This document shows positions 36,762 through 45,711 of a stretch of 64,000 nt of DNA, in pieces. The position numbers and the translations under genes were made by a program. The DNA is taken from NCBI RefSeq assembly GCF_032911225.1, contig NZ_CP136600.1, positions 3,596,001-3,660,000 on the forward strand, written 5' to 3'. Below the pieces are notes generated by a model that did not search any database, was not told the origin of the DNA, and saw nothing but the letters and a program-made list of their open reading frames with translations. This DNA is from Thalassotalea fonticola (GTDB lineage: Bacteria > Pseudomonadota > Gammaproteobacteria > Enterobacterales > Alteromonadaceae). Numbering within the stretch: the stretch's first letter is position 1; each line of letters opens with the position of its first letter.

Positions 36762-39374
36762 ATGAAAATAAAAACACTATCTCATTTAAGTAGCATGATA
36801 GTTGCTGCCATGCTGTCGGTAGGCTGTGACGCCGCTAAAAAAGACATCGTGGTAGAACAAAGCCAAGACAATAGTTACAGCAGCTCTTGGTCAAACATTA
36901 AAGATGGTCATTATTTAGGCAGCGATCTTTGGGCTAACCCAGTACAAGACTGGCGCATTAAAAATGGTGAATTAGAATGTAATGTCTCTGGCGGCGAACG
37001 CAACATTTTCTTACTGACTAAATCATTAAATGATGCCAGTGGTAACTTTGACATGGCGGTAACGGTTCGTCCTTTAGCTGAATTTTTAGCACAACCTACA
37101 AAAGGGTATGTTGGCTTTCGTTTAGGTGTGAATGGCCAATTTAATGATTATCGAGATTCAGCTGTACATGGTCGTGGTATGAAGGTTGGTATAGATAGCA
37201 AAGGCACTTTGTTTATCGGTAAACAGGAAGGTGAGCAAATAAGCTTGAATGAACAGCCTATTCGGTTACATTTTACTGGCACAACAGAAGCGAAAAACAG
37301 TGCACTTACGTTAACCGCATTTGATGCAAACAATCAGCAACTTGCCCAACTTACCCGAAACGTAGCAAGCAGCGTTGTTGCTGGCGGGACTGGCTTAGCT
37401 TGTCATGCGGGTGATAACAGAACTCGTGAAGGCATGCCTTTTCAGCGTGGTAAAACCAAACGTGCTGGTAACATCGGATTTGCGTTCAGTGACTGGACTA
37501 TTAATGGTGATGTGATTGCCACGAATGCTGACCGCACCTTTGGTCCGATTGCATTTAGCATGTATACCTTAGATAAAAACACCATGAAAATGACGGCACA
37601 AATGCTGCCTGTGCCTAAAGAAGCGGGTACCCAAATAACTTTAGAGTTGCAATCTGCTGATACGAAAACATGGCAACAAGTGGCATCATCTACCATGGTG
37701 GATGATTCCCGCACGGCTCATTTTAGTATTGAGGACTGGCTGTATAAACAAGATATGCCGTACCGCATAGGTTACCAAATGGCAGATCGCGCCGGTAACA
37801 CTAGTCAGCATTATTATCAGGGTAAAATCAGTAAAGAGCCGGAAATTGGTTCACAACTAAAAGTAGCCAGTTTAAGCTGTCACTTGGATTTAGGTTTCCC
37901 TCATCAAGATATGGTCAGCTTTATTGATTCGCATAATACTGATTTAGTATTGTTCACAGGTGATCAGTATTATGAAGGTAATGCTGGCTATGGCGTGCAA
38001 AAAGCCCCTCTTGCTGCCGCAAATTTAGATTATTTGCGCAAATGGTATCAATTCGGTTGGGCATTTCGTGACCTTTATCGAGATGTGCCGAGTGTTTTCT
38101 TAGTTGATGATCACGATGTATTTCACGGTAATATCTGGGGCGATGAAGGTAAAGCGGCTTCAGGTAAACCCGGTGCTGACATACAAGACTCAGGCGGTTT
38201 TAAAATGCCTGCACCTTGGGTTAATGCTGTACAGCGTTCGATGACTTCACATATGCCGGATCCGGTTGATCCTACTCCGGTTAAGCAAGATATTTCGGTT
38301 TATTATACTGATTTGAATTACGCTGGTGTGTCATTTGCGATTTTAGAAGACAGGAAATGGAAAACCTCGCCACGCAAAGCCTTGCCTGACGCTAAAATTA
38401 AAAATGGTTTTTCCAATAATTTAGACTGGGATGCGAAAGAAAGTGGCGATACGGCTGGTTTAAATTTATTAGGCGAACGTCAAATGAATTTCTTGAACGA
38501 GTGGGCGCAAGATTGGTCTGCAGATGCGAGAATGAAATCGGTGGTTTCACAAACTTTATTTTCCAGTGTTCAGACCCGTCCGAAAAGTGACATTATTAAC
38601 TTTAAAGACAGAGGCATGGGCCCGGTCGCCGTAGGCGACTATCCTGAAGAAGACATAACCGTACAAGATTTTGACACTAATGGCTGGCCACAAACACCAC
38701 GTCAAAATGCATTAAAATTAATGCGTAAAGGCTCTGCATTTCATATTGCTGGCGATACTCACTTAGGAGTAACGTTCCAATATGGAATTGATGGTTGGAA
38801 TAATGGTGCATGGGCGATAGGTTCACCGGCTATCTCTAATACTTGGCCTCGTCGTTGGTTTCCAAAATCTTTACCACTTAATTATGTAGAAGGTCAGCCG
38901 CGTAATCTGGGTGAATATTATGACGGTTTTGGTAATGAAATTACTGTTAAAGCCGTTGCCAACCCGACAGTTACTGATATCGAGCCGGTTAGAATCAATC
39001 AACGAGCACCGGGCTATAATATTTTAACGTTTGATACCGCCGCGCAAACCCTTAAAGTTGAAGCCTGGCCACGTTGGGTAGATCCACAAGCTGATGATGC
39101 AAGTCAATTTAAAGGTTGGCCGATGACATTTAATCAAAAAGATAATGGCTACCCAAGTAATGGTCATGTTTTACCTACGATTAGCGGTTTATCAAAATCT
39201 GGTGCGGTTATTCAAGTAGAAAATCAACAAACTCAGGAAATTGAATATACCTTGCGTTTTACCGGTGAAACCATTTCTCCTAGAGCGTTTTCTGATGGAC
39301 TTTATACCGTGCGCTTGTACAACGAAGAGATGGAGTTAATAAAGACCTTAGCCGATCAACGTACTCAAAAGTAA
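36762..39374 (+). CDS. PhoD-like metallophosphoesterase lipoprotein with N-terminal lectin-like region
   Basis: An 870-residue lipoprotein (MLSVGCDAA, lipobox Cys). Residues about 35-260 form a beta-rich region (WRIKNGELECN, VGFRLGVNGQFNDYRD) that looks like a carbohydrate-binding jelly-roll. A PhoD-like metal site follows: GDQ at Asp401, DDHD at 449-452 and GDTH at 665-667. A last beta-rich domain (about 770-870) ends the chain. PhoD-family enzymes cleave phosphodiesters or phosphomonoesters, so it may remove a phosphate or phosphodiester group from the glycan. It lies 110 bp before a sulfatase. Function is unproven. Confidence 0.75.
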   Translation: MKIKTLSHLSSMIVAAMLSVGCDAAKKDIVVEQSQDNSYSSSWSNIKDGHYLGSDLWANPVQDWRIKNGELECNVSGGERNIFLLTKSLNDASGNFDMAVTVRPLAEFLAQPTKGYVGFRLGVNGQFNDYRDSAVHGRGMKVGIDSKGTLFIGKQEGEQISLNEQPIRLHFTGTTEAKNSALTLTAFDANNQQLAQLTRNVASSVVAGGTGLACHAGDNRTREGMPFQRGKTKRAGNIGFAFSDWTINGDVIATNADRTFGPIAFSMYTLDKNTMKMTAQMLPVPKEAGTQITLELQSADTKTWQQVASSTMVDDSRTAHFSIEDWLYKQDMPYRIGYQMADRAGNTSQHYYQGKISKEPEIGSQLKVASLSCHLDLGFPHQDMVSFIDSHNTDLVLFTGDQYYEGNAGYGVQKAPLAAANLDYLRKWYQFGWAFRDLYRDVPSVFLVDDHDVFHGNIWGDEGKAASGKPGADIQDSGGFKMPAPWVNAVQRSMTSHMPDPVDPTPVKQDISVYYTDLNYAGVSFAILEDRKWKTSPRKALPDAKIKNGFSNNLDWDAKESGDTAGLNLLGERQMNFLNEWAQDWSADARMKSVVSQTLFSSVQTRPKSDIINFKDRGMGPVAVGDYPEEDITVQDFDTNGWPQTPRQNALKLMRKGSAFHIAGDTHLGVTFQYGIDGWNNGAWAIGSPAISNTWPRRWFPKSLPLNYVEGQPRNLGEYYDGFGNEITVKAVANPTVTDIEPVRINQRAPGYNILTFDTAAQTLKVEAWPRWVDPQADDASQFKGWPMTFNQKDNGYPSNGHVLPTISGLSKSGAVIQVENQQTQEIEYTLRFTGETISPRAFSDGLYTVRLYNEEMELIKTLADQRTQK

Positions 39375-39403
39375 ACGATAGTAAACTGTAAACCATCATT
39401 GTT

Positions 39404-39446
39404 TGTGTTAACGCTGCTCTTTGAGAATAAGAGCAACGTTAACACA
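39404..39446 (+). other. Strong intercistronic hairpin
   Basis: TGTGTTAACG-c-TGCTCTT pairs with AAGAGCA-a-CGTTAACACA, 17 pairs with one mismatch and a 7-nt loop, between the PhoD-like gene and the next sulfatase. There is no T-tract; it may stabilise the upstream message. Confidence 0.6.
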
Positions 39447-39484
39447 TACTCTTATTTATTCGAACCAAAAAACAGGTAAAAGTT

Positions 39485-40921
39485 ATGAACTTTAAACCCT
39501 TATTTGTACTTGGCATTATTGCGAGTTTATCTTTGTCGGTCGAAAGCAAGCAACAAACGGCTAACCAAAGTAAACCCAATGTATTAATTGTTTTTGTTGA
39601 TGATTTAGGCGCGATGGATATCGGCAGCTATGGTGCATCGTTTCATGAAACACCAAATATTGATGCGTTTGCCAAGTCGGCAGTACGTTTTAGTGATGCC
39701 TACTCGGCATCACCTGTTTGTTCGCCAAGTCGCGCGGCACTTTTAACTGGCAAAGCTCCGGAACGGGTAAAAATTACTGATTGGATACCAGGTGCCAAGC
39801 TTGCGGAAAACGCACCGCTGGTTACACCGAAAATATTGAATGAATTGCCGTTAACTGAAACCACTTTGGCTGAAACGTTCAAAACTAATGGCTATAAAAC
39901 ATTTTTTGCCGGTAAGTGGCATTTAGGTGATCAAGGTTTTTTTCCAGATCAACATGGTTTTGATGTTAATATTGGTGGCTACCACAAGGGCTCACCGAGA
40001 AGTTACTACTCACCCTATAAAAACCCAAAGTTAGAAAACGGTCCTGACGGAGAGTATCTAACCGATAGGTTGACCAATGAAACTTTAGACTTTATGAAAG
40101 AGCAGGGCGATACTCCGTTTTTTGCGATGTTGTCTTTTTATACTGTGCACACTCCCTTACAGGCTGCGAAACCTTATTTATCGTACTATCAACAAAAAGC
40201 CGAAGCTTTACCTGCGCTGAGCGTAACGACAGAAAAAGAACGCAATGACACCAAAACACGATTGCGCCAAGACAATGCAAAGTATGCCTCTATGGTACAT
40301 GCTATGGATGTAAATATTGGCCGTTTACTTAAAGGTATGAAGGATACTGGTCTAGATCAAAATACCATTATTGTATTTACTTCTGATAATGGCGCCTTGT
40401 CGACATTGAAAAGACCTGGGCCGGCCAGTAACAAACCGTTCAGAGCAGGGAAGGGCTGGATTTATGAAGGTGGCATTCGAGTACCGATGATCATTCATGC
40501 CCCTGGTGTGGCTCAACAAGGCACTGTATCTGCAGAGCCAGTGATCACCACAGATATCGCACCAACTTTGCTCGAACTTACCGGGATCAACAAGCATCAA
40601 ATGACTACTCTGGACGGTGTTAGCTTAGTGCCAGTATTAACACCTAAAGGCAAAATTGGGCGAAAAGCCGTGCGGGTTTATTATCCACATTATCATGGTT
40701 CAAAATCAAAGCCGTCTTACATGGTACGTGAAGGTAATTGGAAGTTAATATATTTTTATGAAAGTGGTGATACAGAATTGTATAACTTAGCTGATGATAT
40801 TGGCGAGCAAGTCAATTTAGCCAATGTTAACCCTAAAATGGCCGCTCGAATGAAATCAGAGATGCAGCAATGGTTAAACTCGGTCGAGGCTGAACAGCCG
40901 AAATTGAAAAATAAAAAATAA
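39485..40921 (+). CDS. Secreted S1-type sulfatase (CSPSR)
   Basis: A 478-residue sulfatase with an N-terminal signal, FVDDLGAMDIGSYG, the catalytic Cys79 in CSPSRAALLTGK, the downstream RVKITDWIPG segment, GKWHLGDQG and FTSDNGA. The RxxITDWxPG loop is shared with sulfatases that act on exo-positioned hexose sulfates, but I cannot fix the subfamily. It follows the PhoD-like gene on the same strand with a hairpin between, and is likely partly co-transcribed. Confidence 0.93.
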   Translation: MNFKPLFVLGIIASLSLSVESKQQTANQSKPNVLIVFVDDLGAMDIGSYGASFHETPNIDAFAKSAVRFSDAYSASPVCSPSRAALLTGKAPERVKITDWIPGAKLAENAPLVTPKILNELPLTETTLAETFKTNGYKTFFAGKWHLGDQGFFPDQHGFDVNIGGYHKGSPRSYYSPYKNPKLENGPDGEYLTDRLTNETLDFMKEQGDTPFFAMLSFYTVHTPLQAAKPYLSYYQQKAEALPALSVTTEKERNDTKTRLRQDNAKYASMVHAMDVNIGRLLKGMKDTGLDQNTIIVFTSDNGALSTLKRPGPASNKPFRAGKGWIYEGGIRVPMIIHAPGVAQQGTVSAEPVITTDIAPTLLELTGINKHQMTTLDGVSLVPVLTPKGKIGRKAVRVYYPHYHGSKSKPSYMVREGNWKLIYFYESGDTELYNLADDIGEQVNLANVNPKMAARMKSEMQQWLNSVEAEQPKLKNKK

Positions 40922-41132
40922 ATACCTTAGCACACTCCATTTCTCTACATGAGTGCACTGGTGCTGTCTGCGTTGGTGCATTTTTGTTAAAAAAATTCAA
41001 TCATTTATATTTCTTAGCTGACGAACAACATTTTATCGGTTACTCTAACCAAAAAGAAAGCTATATTCAGTTTCCTTAGCTTATACAGGCTTAGAAATAA
41101 CGAATAAAAACCTTACTGAAAGGAAATGTGAA

Positions 41133-41903
41133 ATGTTAAGTACAATAGAGCGCCGACAAGAAATTGTGATGCTAACGGAAAAATTAGGCAAGGTTTCGGT
41201 TAAAGAGTTGGCCGAAAAGTTTGAAATTTCAACGGTCTCAATCAGACACGATTTAAATGAACTTAATAATCTTGGTTTAGTAGTGCGTTCTCGCGGTGGC
41301 GCTGTTGCCAGTAACCGCTTAACTAAAGAGCTGTCAATTAAAGAAAAGCATAAAAGCAATCATGCTATTAAGCAGCTCATTGGTAAGGCCGCGGCTAACT
41401 TAATTAACGATGGCGAGTCTATAATCATTGATTCAGGCTCTACAACGGAAGAAGTAGCGCCTTACCTATCGACCAAGAAAGACTTAACGGTGATGACAAA
41501 TGGCTTGAATATAGCCAATGAGTTGAGCAATATTCCTGAATGTGAAGTATTGGTTGCAGGTGGCAGTTTACGAAAAAAATCATTATCGTTTTATGGCGCA
41601 GATGCGATAAAGCAATTAGGAAATTATAACTTTTCGAAAGTTATCCTCGGCGTCGATGGTATAGATGCAAAATGTGGTATAACTACGCATTTTGAACCAG
41701 AAGCCAACGTTAATCAGGCAATGTGTAATAGTGCACAAACGGTAATTGCAGTTACCGACTCTTCTAAGTTTAATAAGTACTCACTCTATTCAATTTTACC
41801 GCTAGAAAAAATTGATATTATTATTACCGACAAGGGTATACCACAAGAATACATAGATATTTTTGAATCTTTAGACATCGAATTACAAATCGTTGATGCA
41901 TAG
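41133..41903 (+). CDS. agaR: DeoR-family repressor, AgaR-like (copy 2)
   Basis: A 256-residue DeoR regulator with AAGGAA seven bases before the ATG. The DNA-binding domain (VSVKELAEKFEISTVSIRHDLNEL) is nearly the same as that of copy 1, so both should read the same operator. The sensor domain has DSGSTTEEVAPYL, VAGGSLRKKSLS and ILGVDGID. It is followed by a terminator and then by the operator of the TonB receptor gene. The conserved DNA domain with a more diverged sensor suggests two inducers for one regulon. Confidence 0.9.
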   Translation: MLSTIERRQEIVMLTEKLGKVSVKELAEKFEISTVSIRHDLNELNNLGLVVRSRGGAVASNRLTKELSIKEKHKSNHAIKQLIGKAAANLINDGESIIIDSGSTTEEVAPYLSTKKDLTVMTNGLNIANELSNIPECEVLVAGGSLRKKSLSFYGADAIKQLGNYNFSKVILGVDGIDAKCGITTHFEPEANVNQAMCNSAQTVIAVTDSSKFNKYSLYSILPLEKIDIIITDKGIPQEYIDIFESLDIELQIVDA

Positions 41904-41947
41904 TTATAACCGATAACATGTAAAAATATAATTATTGTAAGACTTTG

Positions 41948-41983
41948 AAACCACCGAATATTTATAGTTACGGTGGTTTTTTT
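41948..41983 (+). terminator. Terminator of the second agaR-like gene
   Basis: AAACCACCG (41948-41956) pairs with CGGTGGTTT (41971-41979), followed by a T run to 41983. Confidence 0.88.
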
Positions 41984-42093
41984 ATTTCATCAATAAACTC
42001 ATACCTCACCAAAACGCATATAAAACAAGGGGCTTTAAGCCTTGCTCAGCGTAAAACAAGCTATTGTAAATTTATTGTAAACTTTTTACTTTC

Positions 42094-42128
42094 GAAAGCT
42101 TGTGAAATTTTCGTGTTGTTGTTATGAT
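42094..42128 (+). promoter_or_regulatory. Promoter with AgaR-type operator for the TonB receptor
   Basis: GAAAGCTTGTGAAAT (42094-42108) overlaps the -35 TTGTGA (42100-42105). TATGAT (42123-42128) follows after exactly 17 bp. This is the clearest promoter in the window and nearly repeats the one at 3422-3455. A CTTTC directly before it makes a palindrome CTTTCGAAAG. Confidence 0.78.
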
Positions 42129-42245
42129 GATTTCGATAAATTAAATAAAATAATAATAAATAGGCCAAGTTGCCTACTTAGAAAACAAAAAATATAGCAT
42201 TTTGGATAGCTTGAACCATAGCTGGTTTAACTGTTAGGAGAGAAC

Positions 42246-45200
42246 ATGAAATTTAATAAAAGTAGTTTGTCTATTCTAATTTCTGCGATCATTACCGGAA
42301 GTATTACACCTTGTGCCTTTGCTCAAGAAAATACCAATGAAGCAAAAACAGAGCTTACCAGTGCCGAGCAAGCTCGCGCACTAAAAGAGCAGCATGAAAG
42401 TGAAGAAATAGAACGCATTATTGTTCAAGGCTATGAAGCCAGTTTAGATGCCGCAGAAGAAAATAAACGCAATGCCGACCAATTCTTGGATGCCGTAAGC
42501 GCGTCAGGGCTAGGCGAGTTTGCTGATGATAGTGTCGGCGATACACTAAATGGCATTGCTGGTGTAGACATTGATAGTAATGATGGTATTGCTGATGGCA
42601 TTTACGTTGGCGGTTTACCTCCAGAATATAACCAAATTCAAGTTAATGGTAACACCTTAGGTGCGGGCACCAATGATAGTGCTTCATTTGTCAGTGAAGG
42701 TGCAACAACCTCTGGGATATTTTCTACTGCAGTACTTTCAGGGCTGGAAGTATTTAAATCGGCACGAGCAGATAAATCTGAGGGTTCACTTGGTGGTACA
42801 GTTAACTTTAAAACCTGGAAACCACTAAATTTTAAAAAACCTAAGTTTAATGTCAACCTGACCGCCGGTTATCATGAAATGGATGAGTCAAATGATGGCA
42901 AAGCCAGCTTCCTGTATGGTGATCGTACTAATGATGAAAAATTTGGTTGGGTGATCACTGCCTCGCACGATATCACCAAGGGGCGTATCGATACGTTCTC
43001 GGCAAGTGACCAAAAGCTAAGGATCTATGATTTGCGAGATTCTACCGATCTTGCTGGAAATCCAGTGGATGATGGCAGTAGAGAAACAGCATTGGCAGGT
43101 GATTATCATTTTAGAGTAAAAGACAGAGAAACTACTCGTACTAACTTAGTGACAGCGTTTCAATACCAAGTAAATGATGATTTAACTTTGAGCATAGAAG
43201 CAAATTATGCAAAATTTTCTCGTTGGTTCCACGAAGAAAAAAATTCATTTCAATTTAAAACAAATGCAAAATACTACGTTGATGACAGTGTCTTTATTGA
43301 TGAACCAATGTCTACTCCTAATGAAGCTGTAGAACGTTTCATTACTTCTGGTGTTGCATTTGATGGTTCTCAAACTTTAATCAATTTTGAGCGTGAAACT
43401 GAAGATGAAGCGAAAGGCTTAAACTTTCAGGCCGATTGGATAATAAATGCTAATTGGGACATGCAGCTAAAAGCAACCTATTCTGAAAACAGCTTTGAAT
43501 GGACACCAAATGATAAAGCGCACCAGTCGATGAAACGTGATGGTGTGCCTATGGTTTATCAAACCGATGTTAATGGTGGCATGCCTGAAATCTATTTTTT
43601 AAACTCTGATATTGATGCCGGTGGTTATATGTTTAACTACGCTCAATATCCAAATTTTGATATTAATGACAAAAATACCTGGGCACCTGCGATTGATGCG
43701 ACAGCAAATGAGAATAATGAATATTTGTCTAATGCACAATCAGCTGATACCAAAGATAATAGTGTAGAAACGGCAACCTTAGGGACTGATTTTACCTATT
43801 ACATGGACAATTCAGATTATTTTAACTTGATCAAGTTTGGCTTTAAATATACCAACAATGAAAGTCATTTTGCTTCACAAACGACTAATAACAAAAAAGT
43901 ATTTCCGGCCAGTAATTTTAAAGAAGATTTTTCGCTGGATGATTTAGGCGAGCTAACGGCAACTGAAGAGTTTATGGGCGGTCACAATTATCAGGGCATT
44001 CCATTAACGTGGCAAAGCTGGAATTGGGATACGTTCAATGACATCGTCTGGAACAGTGGCGCAGGCACTTGGCCTGGTCTAGGTATCACTGATATACCTG
44101 CGTTTATGGCTCTTGATGTACAGCATGTGACTGAATTGAACAGTATTGCCGCCTATGCCATGACTTCATTTGAAGTTGGCCAGTTATCGGGTAATGTCGG
44201 CGTAAGATACGTTTACGATGATTACGAAGCGTATTCATACAACTTAAAAGATGAACTTGTAGATAGTATGGAAGCCATGGTGTATTTGCCAGGTGAAGCA
44301 CCGGAGGGGGAAGATTCAATTAATGAAGAGGCAATGGCCGCCTGGAATAACCCTGATAACTTTAATAAGTTAACCGGAGGCCGCCAGGAAGATTATCTAC
44401 TACCAAGCTTTAATGCGCGCTATACCTTAGCTGAAGATTTATTCTTACGCTTCTCGGCGGCGCTAACAATGAACCGTGCCCCTTATGCGGCCACCAAAGC
44501 AAAAGCCAACTTTAGTTATGGAGAAGATGATGAGTCGGGTGATGATATCTTATACATCAATGGTCAAAACCCAGCACTTGAGCCTACCTTCTCGCGTAAC
44601 TACAATCTAGGTATCGAATGGTATTTACCAAAACAAGGGTCAGTGACTTTAGCCGTTCGACATAAAAATTTATACAACGTGCGCAGCAAGGAAGAGGTTG
44701 AGCTTGAATTAGATGAAAATCCATTCACTGGCGAGCCATTAACTGTTGATAAAGTTCGAATTACTCGCCAAGCTAATGACGGCTCAGGCACCGTTGATAC
44801 GGTAGAATTTGGTGTACGTCAAAAACTTAAGTTTTTACCAGGTTTTTTACAGCATACCGGCTTTAACTTTAATACCAGCTACAGCGAGTCTGACGTAACT
44901 AAGCCAACCACAAATGGTAAAGCAAAATTACCAAGACCACCAAAGGTTGGGTTTAACGCGCAACTGTATTACCAACACAAAGCTGTTACTGCCCGTTTAT
45001 CCTACAAATGGCGCGAGGAGCGTTTGACCAGAGCCGCAAATGATAACTCTTTGGCGACGCTAGACGATTACCGTCGTAATTTGGATTTTTCTACAAGTTA
45101 TAAGTTTAACAAGAACTTTAAAGTAAGTTTCAATGTGAGGAACGTACTAGAAGAGAATCATCGTCGTATAGCTGAAGAAGGTGGGCTACTTGTCGGTGAG

Positions 45201-45248
45201 GTATATAATAGCCGTCACTTCATGTTGACAGGTCACTATACAATGTAA
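42246..45248 (+). CDS. TonB-dependent receptor for glycan import
   Basis: A 1000-residue outer-membrane receptor with AGGAG before the ATG and a signal peptide ending at about residue 27 (CAFA). A TonB-box-like ERIIVQGYEASLD lies at about 54. The plug domain (about 65-190) has GIAGVDIDSNDG and GSLGGTVNFKTW. The beta-barrel fills the rest, ending YNSRHFMLTGHYTM. It matches the carbohydrate-associated TonB receptor subgroup of Alteromonadales. Its operator-bearing promoter ties it to the GalNAc regulon, so it probably imports the sulfated oligosaccharide. No SusD partner is present, as is usual in this group. Confidence 0.92.
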   Translation: MKFNKSSLSILISAIITGSITPCAFAQENTNEAKTELTSAEQARALKEQHESEEIERIIVQGYEASLDAAEENKRNADQFLDAVSASGLGEFADDSVGDTLNGIAGVDIDSNDGIADGIYVGGLPPEYNQIQVNGNTLGAGTNDSASFVSEGATTSGIFSTAVLSGLEVFKSARADKSEGSLGGTVNFKTWKPLNFKKPKFNVNLTAGYHEMDESNDGKASFLYGDRTNDEKFGWVITASHDITKGRIDTFSASDQKLRIYDLRDSTDLAGNPVDDGSRETALAGDYHFRVKDRETTRTNLVTAFQYQVNDDLTLSIEANYAKFSRWFHEEKNSFQFKTNAKYYVDDSVFIDEPMSTPNEAVERFITSGVAFDGSQTLINFERETEDEAKGLNFQADWIINANWDMQLKATYSENSFEWTPNDKAHQSMKRDGVPMVYQTDVNGGMPEIYFLNSDIDAGGYMFNYAQYPNFDINDKNTWAPAIDATANENNEYLSNAQSADTKDNSVETATLGTDFTYYMDNSDYFNLIKFGFKYTNNESHFASQTTNNKKVFPASNFKEDFSLDDLGELTATEEFMGGHNYQGIPLTWQSWNWDTFNDIVWNSGAGTWPGLGITDIPAFMALDVQHVTELNSIAAYAMTSFEVGQLSGNVGVRYVYDDYEAYSYNLKDELVDSMEAMVYLPGEAPEGEDSINEEAMAAWNNPDNFNKLTGGRQEDYLLPSFNARYTLAEDLFLRFSAALTMNRAPYAATKAKANFSYGEDDESGDDILYINGQNPALEPTFSRNYNLGIEWYLPKQGSVTLAVRHKNLYNVRSKEEVELELDENPFTGEPLTVDKVRITRQANDGSGTVDTVEFGVRQKLKFLPGFLQHTGFNFNTSYSESDVTKPTTNGKAKLPRPPKVGFNAQLYYQHKAVTARLSYKWREERLTRAANDNSLATLDDYRRNLDFSTSYKFNKNFKVSFNVRNVLEENHRRIAEEGGLLVGEVYNSRHFMLTGHYTM

Positions 45249-45263
45249 CCGTGAAACACTATT

Positions 45264-45293
45264 AAAAAAGCCAGGAATATTCCTGGCTTTTTT
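45264..45293 (+). terminator. Terminator of the TonB receptor gene
   Basis: A near-perfect stem AAAAAGCCAGGAA with its complement around TA ends in six T, 16 bp past the stop codon. Confidence 0.93.
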
Positions 45294-45410
45294 GTTTGTA
45301 GGAAATACCCGTAATCAGCAATTTCGCAGATATTGCAGCCAACTTTTTGAACTAATTAATTGTTCATTAACTTTACAGTGAATGGAAAATAGCTTTGATA
45401 ATAAAGGAGA

Positions 45411-45487
45411 TGGCCCACCCGACAGGAGTCGAACCTGTGACCTCGCCCTCCGGAGGGGCGCGCTCTATCCAGCTGAGCTACGGGTGG
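45411..45487 (-). tRNA. tRNA-Arg (anticodon CCG)
   Basis: Read on the minus strand it folds fully: acceptor CCACCCG/CGGGTGG, D stem GCTC/GAGC, anticodon stem CGCCC/GGGCG with loop CTCCGGA (anticodon CCG, decoding CGG), T stem ACAGG/CCTGT with TTCGAAT loop, discriminator G and encoded CCA. It sits between the sulfated-glycan locus and the exopolysaccharide cluster. No copy of its 3' end is seen elsewhere in the window. Confidence 0.97.
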
Positions 45488-45711
45488 TTTAGCTAACCTA
45501 TAATACTAAAAGGATTATCAGTATCTTTACGGTAAGTAACGCCATTTTATAGATCAGATAGTTACTGTCAACCAATGAGTTAAGGTATGAGCTTGTTTGT
45601 TGAAATAAGAAGCGTTTTTGAGGGTTTAAGTCGTTTAGCAATAAGCAAAATAGATATTATCAACTACCCTTTAGGAATACTGGATTTAAAAATTATAGCA
45701 ACTAGTTGGCA

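Noticed and set aside
45411..45487. tRNA-Arg as an island integration site
   Set aside because: No integrase gene and no direct repeat of the tRNA 3' end was seen in the window; the boundary may simply be chance.
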